From: Turritopsis dohrnii | Taxonomy: Eukaryota; Cnidaria; Hydrozoa; Anthoathecata; Oceaniidae | Assembly: GCA_027922465.2 (NCBI GenBank) | Contig: BQMF02000007.1 | Location: forward strand, 1,550,001 to 1,614,000 | Length of the DNA: 64,000 bases | Reading direction: 5' to 3' | In this document: positions 25,871 to 37,529 of the stretch, one piece after another | Numbering within the stretch: the stretch's first letter is position 1 | Layout of the letters: each line of letters starts with the position of its first letter | Notes under the pieces: model-generated | Database searches by the model: none | Seen by the model: only the letters and a program-made list of their open reading frames with translations | What the model was told of the DNA's origin: nothing | Translations under genes and position numbers: made by a program

Positions 25871-26440
25871 TTACTCATCGATTACAATTACTTGGGATGC
25901 CTTCTTTTTCTTGCCCGCGCTAAACATTTCCCTAATGTCACGGTTTTTCTTGGGATCTGCTACATTCTTTCTTTTATTGTTTTTGGTAGCAAGTATGTTC
26001 ACAGCTGGGGGTAAGGTCATGACGAAGTTGAAAATGTCGCCAACCACCGTGTCTTGTACAGGCTCAAGGTAGAGATTTTTTACCAAATCGAGGTAGCGAG
26101 TCGACAGCTTGGATTGAAGAATTGTTGCACGTGTTGTAAACACAACTTCACATTTGATCTCCAGCCCTCCTTGTACTAAAGGCGAACGTCTATAGTGCCT
26201 TGAAACTAATTTACAGTGCATTGTAACACCACGATCCAAAAGGAATTTTGTCACTCTTGAAATCTCCTTCGGTAAATGGCCTACGATCTCTCCAGTTTCG
26301 TCGACTGTTTTGATGGCAAAACGATCGTATGCATTTCCTGTTTCATGAAAGCAATCAAGTTTTTCATTTAATTTTGGCCTCCAAAATCTTCTGTAGTAAT
26401 GATATCCTCTAACAGCAGCAACAAAAGTGTAACTTTCCAT
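25871..26440 (-). CDS. HIRAN-domain protein inside a transposon
   Basis: 189 residues, single exon, ATG at 26440. Residues about 5-103 form a HIRAN domain: RGYHYY at the start, then LNEKLDCFHETGNAYDRFAI, GEIVGHLPKEISR near 50-62, and QGGLEIKCEVVF near 90-101. The C-terminus (about 150-189) is Lys-rich and ends in an acidic hydrophobic VIVIDE, suggesting nuclear or DNA association. HIRAN domains (HLTF/Rad5 family) bind single-stranded DNA 3' ends at replication forks; here the domain stands alone, without helicase or RING. The stop lies about 290 bp from the left transposon end, and the subterminal AACTTTCGCG motifs follow it. A role as an end-binding accessory to the transposase is inference. 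It could instead be an element-captured host gene. The frame is intact. Confidence 0.8.
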   Translation of the reverse strand: MESYTFVAAVRGYHYYRRFWRPKLNEKLDCFHETGNAYDRFAIKTVDETGEIVGHLPKEISRVTKFLLDRGVTMHCKLVSRHYRRSPLVQGGLEIKCEVVFTTRATILQSKLSTRYLDLVKNLYLEPVQDTVVGDIFNFVMTLPPAVNILATKNNKRKNVADPKKNRDIREMFSAGKKKKASQVIVIDE

Positions 26441-29400
26441 GTTGAAAAAAAGGTTTAGTGATTGTTACGTGGATGGTTTGAAATGATGCTTTTGAATGTT
26501 GCAATAATTTTTTCGAATCTTATCAATTCAAATTTTGCAGTGACATTCGAAAATTGCTATCTTCAAGGTCCGGAATTATCATTCGAATAAAAACAAGATT
26601 CGCAAAAATGCGACTATATATTTCCCCTAAGTTGCGAAAACTTTGTCAATTTATGTGTGCATTGATAACAATAAGAAAAAATATGGTATAACTCAACAAC
26701 CTGATACTCAGATAATAAACAGTGTGGAATTGACCAAAAAAGAAATTATTTTGAACTTGTTATGAAATGCAGATGTTCATGGTCAAACGATAAGGACTAT
26801 GAAGTTAATATGGACAGCTAAAAATTATGCCCTAATGCGGCTAATATTTCCCCCTTTAATAACTGAATATCAACAACCACATCAATGTGTAGTCAATTTT
26901 GTCATAATAAATGTATGATCATTATTATTCTTGCTGACTCTTGACAAGTTTCCTGTCCTTTATGCCATAAAATCAAGGGAAACAATGTAATTCAATATAA
27001 CATTTGCTTTTTATAATTTGGATAAAACTTACAACATACAGTTTATAGGTTTACAAAAGAAGAAAAAAACGGTCAAACTTAATGCTTATATTACTAACAA
27101 TAGTATTACATAGTATCTACTTTGGGGTAGACAAAAGCAAATAACTCGAAAACCAATCTCTAATGACAAAATATTATGTGTAAGAAAGAAAAGTATTTTC
27201 GAAAAAGAAGAAAGGCTTAAAATGACAATTTATAAAATGAAATTCAAGTATCAGAATAAACATCTCTTTTTTAAAAACTAAGTTCACACACACAAATAAA
27301 AATAACTTTTGTGAATCAAAAAAAATAAACAGATTTTGGTAGTGAAAATATAAATCCATAAACCAAATCACTACATATGAAAAGTAGAAGTTTGTGCTCA
27401 GGCTTGATTTAATTTTGCAGACTGTTGTGTAAGAACGTGTTTTGATTTACGTTTGTTGTTCATGAGGAAAATTTACAGTATATAAATTTTTACAAAATTA
27501 AATATCATATATAGTATCAAAACAGTATATGTGGTCATGAAATTCATCCATTAGTAAACTATGTTTCTGTTAAGTTAAACGACTATCCAGGAAACACATT
27601 TGTGTATTAAAATATTATACGTAATCGGTTTTCTGAGCTTCTTTTGGCATATACGACATCACGTTTCCACTTGCAGTTTTTGTTATGTACTCTCTGAACT
27701 AACATAACTGGTTGGTTTGCATTTGGTTAGTCTCCACCAAAGTTTCCTTCATCATGACACTGTGTGCATGTTTTCATAAAAACAAATCTTCAGCCTGGCT
27801 GTTAATAATGAATTTTTGAGTTTACACTGACATCACAGCTTCAATGATTTTCTGCTCCAAGCATCGTGTATTGTTATCAACAAAATCAAACATAACAAAA
27901 CATCATCATCTGTGTCTGTGCTGTGACATCGATATCACTTTTTTTCTTTTTCTTTTCACACGTTCATTCAAAGTTCTTTACAAAACCTTTTAGGACAACA
28001 CTAAAACAATTTTATTTCCATCATTTAACGTTTTATCTATTGAATCATCTTAAAAAATCTAGCAGAAAGCAAAAATCTTCTACTCCCCCACTGCACTGAC
28101 TAAAAAAAGATGGCGTACTGCTTTACTGAAGACTAGCCTCTATTCTTATCTATCTTGGCTAGGCCAGAGTTTGATACTGAACTGCGGCTATAAAAGTGAA
28201 CTCAGGAGAAGAAGAAGAAGGAAAAAGCCGATTTTAACATATATTTCGCCCTACGGGGAAATATATAATTATTCGATTTTTAGAGTGAACATTCGAAAAT
28301 CGTTTTTCTCGTTCTCTCGTCTGGTATGGTCTTGTTATTTTTTTTTTTTTTTTTTTTCAGTAGATTTTAATCTTCAGGTACCACGTGCTTAGAAACAATA
28401 CTTTTGCATTTAAATACAAAACATATATGAGATCTATAAATCTATTTTACAATCGAGTTAAAGATAATGAACTGTTATAAGTAGAGCTGCGGGGTGCACT
28501 GTGCTGATGTCAGCAGTGGGAATCTCTCATTAGAACAATAGAAAATAGGTCTGGAACGAGCGACAGAGTTTCAGTTCAAATCAAAATGGCGAATAAGCGT
28601 GGTAAACAAATAAAGTTCGCAATCGAGTATCGCAAAAAAGCGTTGGATTTTTCAAAAGTTCGAAGTTTTAAGATGTAATTTTGACACAAACTCCAGTTGT
28701 TTTGAGTGGCTTTTGTCTTGTGCATCTCAACATGATCCTAGTTGCGGTCAATGAGTTCAGAACAAGTAGTAGATTTTGCCCTTTTATCTCATATTATAAG
28801 GGCTTCACAGGGAGAAAATTCCTACCTCAAATCATGTTTTGTTTCTTACAAGGTTCTTAAGTTTTTAAGAATTTGAGCCTCGTGTTTCTTATGTGTATGT
28901 TATAAAAAAGGTGTGCATTTTCTTTGCAAGAAATTTTGTTTTAAATTTCTTCATGTATATAATATAGAATTTGATACTCACACTCACAGCTTTGGCATTA
29001 TTTATTTGCTCCTTTTGCAATTGACAAAGATCTGGAGGTGGAATGTGTTTCTTCGTAGGCTTAGTACACGAAAGCATAGATTATACACAGTTCATTTATA
29101 GGATAAATTCAGGTTGTCAAGTGCATCATTTTTAAATTTTTTTGAAGAGCTATATATCATTTTCATTTTTTTCACCAAAATTATTATTTGTTTCCACTTT
29201 TTTTATTAGAAAACATTTTTTATCAGAAAACATTTTTTATTTTTTATTTTCTGTTCATTAAAAGATTCTGAAAATAAACAGGTTGTACAGAAACAGTTTA
29301 GTTGCTCGAATATCTTTGCCTTCTTTGGAACATTTTCACTAATATAAAATTTCAAATACAACTAAAATACAATTTTAAATACAAAATTTTGAATCGTGAA

Positions 29401-30702
29401 TTCAGATAATTTGTAGAAATGACGCGAAAATTGATTTTTGATTTTGATTTCTGAATGTTTTTTTTCGTTCCTTATTACCTGAATTATAATAACTTTATCA
29501 AGTAGTGCCCTTCAGATTTTTCTGATTTACCTTGTTTCATTGTGTTTGGAATTATACATTAATGCTATTTTATCTTCATGCTATCATTCATTGCTTTTGT
29601 TTATTCCGCATAAAATCGTTTCAATATTATGTTGTTAAGAAAAATATTCAAAACGTGTCATTTTGCCAAATTTTCATTTTTTGTCATTTTGTTCAAAATT
29701 TTTGTCATTTTTTATGACATGACTTGACAGCCTGTTAATTTGTCCCATAGTATTGACCAAAACCATATCAAGTTTACCTTGTTCAGTTGAACACGTTAGA
29801 AAGAAATGTAATTAATTGCTATACTTGGAAAATGTTATCCTCATGGTTTTCTCTTTCTTCTTCATCATTTATCAACTTCAACTCCAAAAACATTGTACAA
29901 TGACAGTTCTAGTTCTAGTTTTTATTTGCATAAGGTTATTAAGCCTAATCTCGCAAATTGACAAGTTGATTGCTACCTTCAAATCAGGGAGATATTTAAA
30001 AATGTTTAAAATAAAGCTTTTGTTTTTATTCTTTGTTTTATGTTTGATTTAGAAGCAGTTATAAATATGATATGAACAATTTTCAATCACTTCAGTAAAA
30101 CAAGTGTGTGACTACCAGACGATCTGTCACTTTATCACCGGTAATATACTTACCTCAAAATAAAGCCTGGCACAGGAGTCGAACCTGCTGCACTTGTTTT
30201 AGCAAAGTGAACTAAATTGTTAACATATGTAGAATCCATTTTCAAATGGGCCATCAGTATTTTGTTTATCAAACATAATTTTTCATGATTTATGGTAGAC
30301 TTTCGTATATATTTTTTAACGGAAAGAGTCTGTTTTTTTTAAGGATTTGATATTTTGATAATTTTACTATGTTTATCAAGATTTATCGATAAGTCTTCAT
30401 AGATAAATTTATTGAAATATTGATTTTTAAAAAGTTGTATATATTTTAATTTTTTGAACATATAATATATAAACATTGTCATGGTTTTTGTCTGTATAGT
30501 CAGGTAAACATTACCTAGCTTCCTCAGTTGGGAAAAAGAAACGAAAAAAAAAACAACAAAAAAACGATAACGTTATCTTTTTTTCTATCTCTTATTCGTC
30601 TTTCTCTTTGAATGAGGATGGTATTTCACCAAGGTTATATATACTGTTTCGTTGTTGAAAAAGCAAATCACCATTTTGAATTGCTTTTTTCAATCGTCTC
30701 TA
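26441..30702. other. Interior of the HIRAN/pogo element, unassigned
   Basis: AT-rich DNA between the HIRAN gene and the retroelement insertion. No long coding frame. Contains a poly-T run at 28337-28357, a small ORF at 28586-28678, and at 30157-30210 a GGTTCGACTCC box (minus strand) that resembles a pol III B box without a convincing cloverleaf. Confidence 0.4.
28586..28678 (+). CDS. 30-codon ORF resembling the start of an HTH-type transposase
   Basis: Starts in a good context (TCAAAATGG) and begins MANKRGKQ followed by a basic, helix-prone stretch IEYRKKALDFSK. This is like the first helix of helix-turn-helix domains that open pogo and Tc1-like transposases. It stops after 30 codons. It may be a remnant, a first exon, or chance; the similarity is by eye only. 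Confidence 0.2.
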   Translation: MANKRGKQIKFAIEYRKKALDFSKVRSFKM

Positions 30703-32290
30703 AGTAGTAGTAGTAATTGTTTATTTGCCATTTTAAATAAGTACATTACAAATCAGCATAAAAGTATAATAATATTAATGGCTAGAGATCATACATATAG
30801 CCAAAGGCTACCAGGACATAGAACCGCAGTTATGGCTATCATCTTACTAAAAGCATGGTTTCTTGAGTGGGGGTTCCCGCACAAAAACTGCTGAGTCATC
30901 TTTTCATGCGACTCTTATCATCGCACATTATCTTTAAATAAAAACTTAATCAGTCGTCTAAATCTGGCAGATGTCATTCAATACATTTATGTCCTCGACG
31001 CGCTCGGACGGTATTTTATACCCGCGCGACCGAGATCCACGGATACAAATTACCGCTGTGCGAAGAAGACTAAAGGCGATCTTTCTCTTAACCCAGGCTG
31101 ATGTCAAGGATGGGTGTTGATTGTGTTTGTCCGAAAAGCCTTCTATAAAAACATTTCGTTTCGGTGCTCATCTCTCCGTTGGATGAGAAAATGAGAGGTG
31201 TAAAGGTTCCATTTTCGGCATCCAGAACACGCTGATTGTACTTCTTCTTTTTCATCTTCTCCATAATAGACATCAGTGTACGCAGGCCTTGGCGTCCATA
31301 GCTCGGAGCGAATGGGTAAAACACCCGGACATCCACGAATGCTCTTTGCAATGGCTGCCAAAATCCACGTGCACTGACGTCTGCACGGAGGTCATCTGTG
31401 TCGTTTGGTGTGGACTGTAGAACTGGTTCTTTAACAACGTCTTTGCAAACAAAACTTAGCAAGTTTACTGTGACATTGACTAGCTCATTATGACGTAACG
31501 TAACCAGACCTCCTACTTTGCATATCATGGCGTGTTCCACTGAATACTTCTTGCCACAAACGCATTGACTAGGAAGATTTTTCATACTCCATCCGTATCG
31601 TAAAGAAATCGCATCATAAAACTCCCTCTTCGTTAGGTTAAACTGGTCGTCTTTTAGCGGTAGTGTTGACAACCATATCGATGCCCCATCAGAACAAGTT
31701 ATTTCGTTTGCTTTTAATTGATCAGGACTCATATGAGTTTTCAGTTTTTCATGTAATTCCGAAAAATAATCCTTCTTTGATTTGTTTTGAGTTAGCTGAC
31801 GGATTTCTATTTCATCTACTTCGTGGTCGTTTTGGTTGATGATTTTTTGCGTAGCTTTGTATGTAACATTTGACGAAGTTTTGAACTCATACTCTGCAAT
31901 TTTAGTCAAATCCTCAATTCCTAGGCCTCCTAACTTGGTTGGTAACGATAGAATTTCGCGTTCGATACGATTGCAAGGTCTGCCATCACAGATTGACGTT
32001 ATGAATAGTGCACACAACACATCCTCTACAGGTTGAAGCATCTTGCCGACATCGGGAATCGTTCTTAGGATGTAGTTGAATTTCTGACGATAACCAGAGG
32101 TGTAGGCAGTGTACGCTGACTGAGGGTAGTGTTCTGCAATTTTCGATAAAAGTCTAAGCTCCTTAACCCACTCTTTAACTTTTTCGTTGATGTAGTTTGC
32201 TTTAAAATCGTCAGTACCGACGGCTGCACCCAAATGTTTCCTTCCTTCAGACGTAATGTTTATTTTGGTGCCTTTAAAGACTTGTTATTG
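30703..32290 (-). mobile_element. 5'-truncated non-LTR retroelement
   Basis: On the minus strand the open frame begins abruptly near 32288 within a reverse-transcriptase thumb-like segment (..ITSEGRKHLGAAVG..) and continues to a complete C-terminus. It is then followed by about 370 bp of 3' UTR ending in a short (TAC)n tail at 30703-30715. A 5' truncation with a microsatellite 3' tail is typical of target-primed retrotransposition. The insertion ends about 45 bp from the pogo transposase start codon. The left limit is inferred from the tail; no target duplication could be identified. Confidence 0.6.
31088..32233 (-). pseudogene. C-terminal part of a non-LTR retroelement polyprotein
   Basis: 381 residues open, lacking the reverse-transcriptase core. 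Recognisable parts: a conserved LGGLGIEDL segment near residue 95; a cysteine/histidine cluster C-x-C..H..C..H near 224-245 (CVCGKKYSVEHAMIC); and a C-terminal segment with DLRADVSARGFW..AFVDVRVFYP near 275-305. The spaced Asp residues and following Lys-rich helix recall the PD-(D/E)xK endonucleases at the C-terminus of R2-like elements; that assignment is by eye. Proteins of this kind are common repeats in cnidarian genomes. There are no in-frame stops in the retained part, so the insertion is not ancient. Confidence 0.7.
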
Positions 32291-32332
32291 TTGTTCGTTC
32301 GTAGGAAGGCAGGGATTGACAGCAACGAGAAA

Positions 32333-33973
32333 ATGTCATTTTTTAGAAAAATGCAAAAGTCTGCTTCAACAAAAGAACTGGAGCAAGTCAACGAAGGTGG
32401 CGATACTGATAACAGTCAAGCACTTGGTATGTTTTTTTTGCTTAAAAAGGATCACGGAAAATGTTTCTTACATGCAAATATTGAAAAATTTTAAAATCTA
32501 ACAGGAAAAGAGTTTTTTTCCGGCTCAAATTTGAAACCTTATAGAAAATTATTGTTTATAGAAATACCCGAAGTTTCAAGTCCAAACCTTGGTATAATTG
32601 ACATGCAAGTGATACGTGACCACGTTGCTTCTCCCGAGAATGAAAAACGAAAATCGCAATATCAAAGGTGGCCAGACAACGATAGATACGAAATCGGCAA
32701 ATATGCTGCAGATAATGTGAACATCAAAGCTGTCCGAAATTTTGAGAAAAAATTTCCTACGCTTTCTGAGAGCACTGTACGTTCATTCAAAAAACGAAAC
32801 TATGAACAATTGACTCAAAAATCTAAAGAAGAAGCTGAAAAGGAGCGAATTATTAAAAAGTACTCAAAGAAGACAGAAAGACCGTATTTGCTTGGAGAAC
32901 TTGATGAAATGGTGAGAAAATACCTAGTCAGTTTGAGTAAGAGAGGAGGAGTGGTAAACACAACAGTGGCAAATGCAACTGCCAAAGCTCTGATGAGCAA
33001 GTACCCTCACGTTGTGAGAGAAATTGACATTGACTCCTCTCGTTGGGCAAAAAGTTTATTTTCTCGGATGAACTTTGTTAAAAGGAGAAAAACATCCTCC
33101 CAGGTTGATATACCTGACGGGGCTCGAAAGGAGATCGAGTTTTTGTTCCTACATGAGATTGTTTCGGTCGTAGAAAAATACGACATACCATCTGCTTTGA
33201 TCATCAATATTGACCAGACACCTCTGAAATACGTCCCTGTTGGAAATGAAACCTTAGCTCCGAAAGGCGAGACATCGGTGACGATTGAAGGAAGCGCAGA
33301 CAAACGCTCAATAACAGGAACATTTGCCATTTCACTACATGGTGAGTTTCTCCCCATGCAACTTATCTATAAGGGAAAAACTCAACAAAGCCTGCCCAGA
33401 TTCAAGTTTCCGAATGGATTTTCACTCAGCGCTAACCCAAAACATTTTTCTAACACAGAAGAATCATTGAAATACCTCAAGGAAATAATTGTGCCTTACG
33501 CTCAGAAACAAAGAGAACTCTTAAAATATCCAACCAACCAGAATGCTCTAGTTGTGATGGATGTTTTTACTGGTCAAATGACCAAAAACGTTCTTGATGC
33601 TTATAAAGATGCTAATATATGCATAGTCAACGTCCCTGCTAACATGACCAAGTTTTATCAGCCACTTGATTTAACAGTCAATGGTTATGCTAAGCGATTC
33701 TTGAAACGAAAATTTAACGAATGGTATTCTGGACAAGTCAAAACACAATTGGATAAAGGAATTAATATTGAAGATGTACAAGTCGGTCTGCAGTTAACAA
33801 AGTTGAAGCTCATTCATGCTGGCTGGTTGGTAGATTTCTATAACCATATGAGTACATCCAAAAGAAAAGAAGTTATCGAGAGCGGATGGAAGGCGGCGGG
33901 CATTTATGATGCGATTAAGGTTGGTTCAGAAAAAATGCCACCCATTGACCCCTTCAAAGATATCGACCCTTAA
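32333..33973 (+). CDS. Pogo/Tigger-type DDE transposase, one intron, tail frameshifted
   Basis: Exons 32333-32426 and 32562-33973 (GTATGT donor, TTTATAG acceptor, phases agree), 501 residues. The N-terminal third holds a helix-turn-helix region (about residues 65-115) and a CENP-B-like DNA-binding segment before residue 210. The DDE_1 core has Asp in NIDQTPL (about 249), Asp in VVMDVFTG (about 365), and Asp in TKFYQPLDL (about 401), the usual DDD arrangement of pogo relatives. The frame stops at 33971-33973, but the +1 frame continues to 34130 with a plausible acidic tail (EEFELLCGYK..DSDSEWEEEE). This suggests a one-base insertion near 33970 has removed the last 50 or so residues. The catalytic core is intact. 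It reads outward toward the right transposon end, about 200 bp away. Confidence 0.85.
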
Positions 33974-34335
33974 TGAACACTCCGAACCCTACGACAACCA
34001 GCATCTACTACCTGTATGCGATATCACTGTGGAAGAGTTCGAACTGTTATGCGGTTATAAAATTCAACGAGATGACTTAGAAAGCGACGAAGACTCAGAT
34101 TCAGAATGGGAAGAGGAAGAAAATGTTTAAATCTTTTTGTAAACAATAAAAAAAGAAAGAAAAAAAAATAACTTTAAACACGATTCGCGAAAGTTTTTTC
34201 CCTGTTTGAAAAAATTTTTTTGCTTTTCGCGAAAGTTTTTTCCGCGAAATTTGTTCAAAAAACCCAAAAACGCGAAAGTTAATGTCAAAAATTTCGCGTT
34301 TTTTCCTACACGCGAAAGTTTCTGTCCTTAAAGTA

Positions 34336-37300
34336 ACAAACAATATGGCTGAGAAATCGTTGTTGCGAGTTTTTGTCATGACAGATTTACTCTTACCTCA
34401 TTCTCGCAAATATGAATTTAAGATTTTACAGACCGCGGACTGACAATTTTAAGAAATAACTGACATAATCACAGTCTGTAGATAAACCTTTTTTACAATG
34501 AACAAACAAACAAATTCGCCATGATTTTCTGCTTTTGTAAAAACAACAAGAAGCTGAACGGCTTGCCCTAATGGGAAACTTTTCAAGATAGTAGTGTTGT
34601 TTTGTAAATTAGGCTTTACTTTGATGTGTAGAATGTTTACGCTCCATCCACATATGCGTACCATGAAATTTGAAAGAGAATGGGTCTATTTTACTTAAAT
34701 TGACAAGAGTTCACATCCACCCAACGACTCTCCCACGACATACACCTGATCGAATGTCGAGGGTTGGTTGGAGTTGGTTGGAGTGGAAATGACCACGATT
34801 TACAGTAAATTTCAATGTCAAAGTATACATTATGCACGTCTATTTTTGAGCCTCTGACCCAGAACGCAAAATCGTCAAAATATCATTACGGTGGTGAAGA
34901 CATTCATTCCCTAAGTTTGTCTCTTTTTTTAGTAATAGCTTATTTTCATGTGTTTTAATTATTTTACTTATTTGCGAATCGAATTTGCCGCTCAAATCTG
35001 CATTTGCCTTCTTTGATCGACACCAGGATGTCTACTTTTGTATGTCTAGATAAAAACTCGGGTTTAAACTTTGAAATGTAGATTTGAACTTGGAAATTGA
35101 GATTTTATCGAGAAATTGAGATTGGCCTTCCTCGACTTCCGTACGTTTCCCTTATTCATTTATTTCCCTTATTTAGCAATCGAACAGATCTTGCTGAAAT
35201 CGTTAAAAGGAAGATCTGGATTTATAGGAAGGCGGATAACGGAAAATTTCATGCATGCGCATGCATGAACAAAAACTAGGTGCGCAGAAGTTACAGAGAC
35301 TTCAATCAACACAAAAATCATCATGTTAACAGAGAGAGTAATTTTCCGGAAAAGTCAGATATGAAGCTTTCGAAAAATATTGTACATGCAAATATATCAT
35401 CCCGTACTTTTATAATGAGGTTATCTTCAATTCCGGTATGGTTCCAAATGCACAATCCGTTTATCTGGTGATCAGCTTGTTACGCTTGATTCTGGTTTGG
35501 TTGACAACGTTTAACTTGTGAAAAAGCGGACGCAATAGGAGCATCTATCCAAAAAGAAACGCAGAGTTACACTGTACTACGTCGTATCACTAACATCATT
35601 GACGATGATTGCAGCAAAGATGATGATGACGAATTTTTAGATGCTTTTGTTTTTTAAAAACGATTTTTAAAGTTTTTCCTGGGGTCAACAGTTTTCCATG
35701 GCAACCGACGTTTTATTTTGTTTTTATCTGACACCTTTTGATATATGCTAACCAAATTGCAGCATACTACCACAATACTTAGATATAATAAACAAAACTT
35801 TAAAATCTTTGATTATTCAAATTTACCTTATTATGGTTTTACCCTCCTCTACTAAATCGGTCATAAATGTTTTTGCCTAAAGTTTAAAAAGTGACACCAT
35901 AGATCATTGAAAAGCTTATAAAATTCTCTTTCCGGTGGATATATTATACGTCTCATATGAATTTTTTCTAGGTCAACCCAAAGTTCTACAGGACAAATTT
36001 GGAAGATCCTAGAATCTGGTCCTGTTTTGACAATAGCCTGAAAGTGACAGCTGACGATAAACCAACCTCGATCCCAGGGTCTCTTGCATTTTCGATCTGC
36101 TATCCCATATCGAAAAAGGCAAGAAACCCTGGGTACGAGGTTGTCTGTTGTTTGTGTGATCCATCATTTTCTGTTGAAATAAAAGTTACCGAAGAAGAGC
36201 GTGTGTATAGAGTCAGTTGCATACTGTTTGAGAAAATCATGTGAATCGTGTATAAGATCTCCATTTATATCTTGATGAAGAAAACCTTTGTGAGTTTTGA
36301 AAATGATTAGGGGAACTACTACAGAGAGCATGTATATCATCAATTGCAGTTTCGTCATGCAGATGATATGAAACAATTTAATTCAATGTATCCTTTTTGT
36401 TCCGAAGATTTATAAGTTTTTTCTCCCAAAATAGAATCATAAATGTTGCTACATGAAACTAGGGTTTGAAGAGAAAAACACAACTCGGAAAGAGAGAGAC
36501 TTAGACAAAATAATTACTATTTTGCAGAGGATAGCGCCTCGTGATAATATTTTGACAGCTATAGCATTTTATGTAGATATCGGAAAATGTTGTAAACACG
36601 TTTTATCAAAATGGTAGCAAAAGTTGTGGAAGTAGGAAGTAAATATTATTTTTAATTAAATGAAACGAGATAGTCTACCAAAATATGCAAAACCTATTGG
36701 TTTAATCTTTAGATAAATACCCTTTGTTAGAAAAAGACGTCTACTAAGATTTTATTAGAAGAGTTATTATATACTCGTGATACCCGCCTTTATATGTTAT
36801 AAGAAGGAGGAGCAAATGTGGGGGGAAATTAATGGACATTATTGCCCCTTCGATTATGACACAAAAGCTTTTTGTGAACAGATGGCAACTATTTGTAGGT
36901 ACACATAAGGTTTCATGGTAATTTAAAATGCTCTAATTAACTAACTTACCTGAATTATCACACAAATTATTTCCCATCAAACCATCTTTTATGAGGAGAG
37001 AAGAGGTACAAAAATTATGGTGAATGATGGTAACTATATGAAACTTTTCTAATATTTAATAGATTTCTCTATTTAAGCAACTGATGATTATCTCAAACAA
37101 AGGACAATTTTTTAGTTTCTGTCATTACAGTTTTTGGGACCTTTTGCAAAACAGAAGGAAAAAACCTCAAGGCACTATTATCATCGTCATTGTAGTCAAC
37201 CAGGGCGACTTTGACAATGGTAGTGACTTTGACAGTCAATTTTACTGAAGTAGTTTTTTTTGTTTTTATCGTTATTTAATTTGTTTTCTTTGGTTATTTT

Positions 37301-37529
37301 ACCCTTGCTTGCGTGTCGTTTTGATTCCAATTAGCGAAAAAATGTTAAAGCACTATTTCAAAATAAAATACTTAAAATTAGCTTTTCATTGATGTGTCAA
37401 AGTCCCCGCAATAATAGTTTTCTCACCTAAAACAGTACTGTCACTAACATTTCGTAGATTTAGACTAAAATGGCACCCTATTCAAATAAACCCTACATCA
37501 ATCCTAGAATCTTGGTGACGTAAATGTTA
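34336..37529. other. Unassigned DNA right of the HIRAN/pogo element
   Basis: No gene supported. Contains a direct repeat of GGTTGGAGT at 34764-34782, an RFX X-box-like TTTTCCATGGCAAC at 35692-35705 and the palindromic element at 36063-36143. The open frame at 35999-36244 is an artefact of that palindrome. Confidence 0.4.
36063..36143. mobile_element. 81-bp palindromic mini-element
   Basis: The two halves are inverted copies: CAACCTCGATCCCAGGGT at the left and its counterpart ending GGGTACGAGGTTG at the right, with CGAT-rich inner ends around a short spacer. Half copies occur at 2602-2636, 38893-38926 and 60442-60460, indicating a dispersed family of small inverted-repeat elements. Confidence 0.8.

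Larger units (their letters stand above)
25584..34333. mobile_element. 8.75-kb TA-flanked pogo-type DNA transposon with HIRAN accessory gene
   Basis: Bounded by TA (25582-25583 and 34334-34335). Ends form an inverted pair: CTTTAAGGGCAGAAAC on the left and, reversed, CTTTAAGGACAGAAAC on the right. Both ends carry several copies of AACTTTCGCG in both orientations within about 180 bp. A HIRAN-domain gene reads toward the left end and a pogo-type transposase reads toward the right end, so the two genes diverge. The middle contains a 5'-truncated non-LTR retroelement (about 30703-32290) and unassigned DNA. It is an inference that the whole span is one element; no internal copy of the terminal repeat was found between the two genes, which supports it. 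Confidence 0.65.

Noticed and set aside
30157..30210. Possible tRNA or SINE with GGTTCGACTCC B box on the minus strand
   Set aside because: T-arm is good, but no acceptor stem, A box or D-arm could be placed; left as a note in the interior block.
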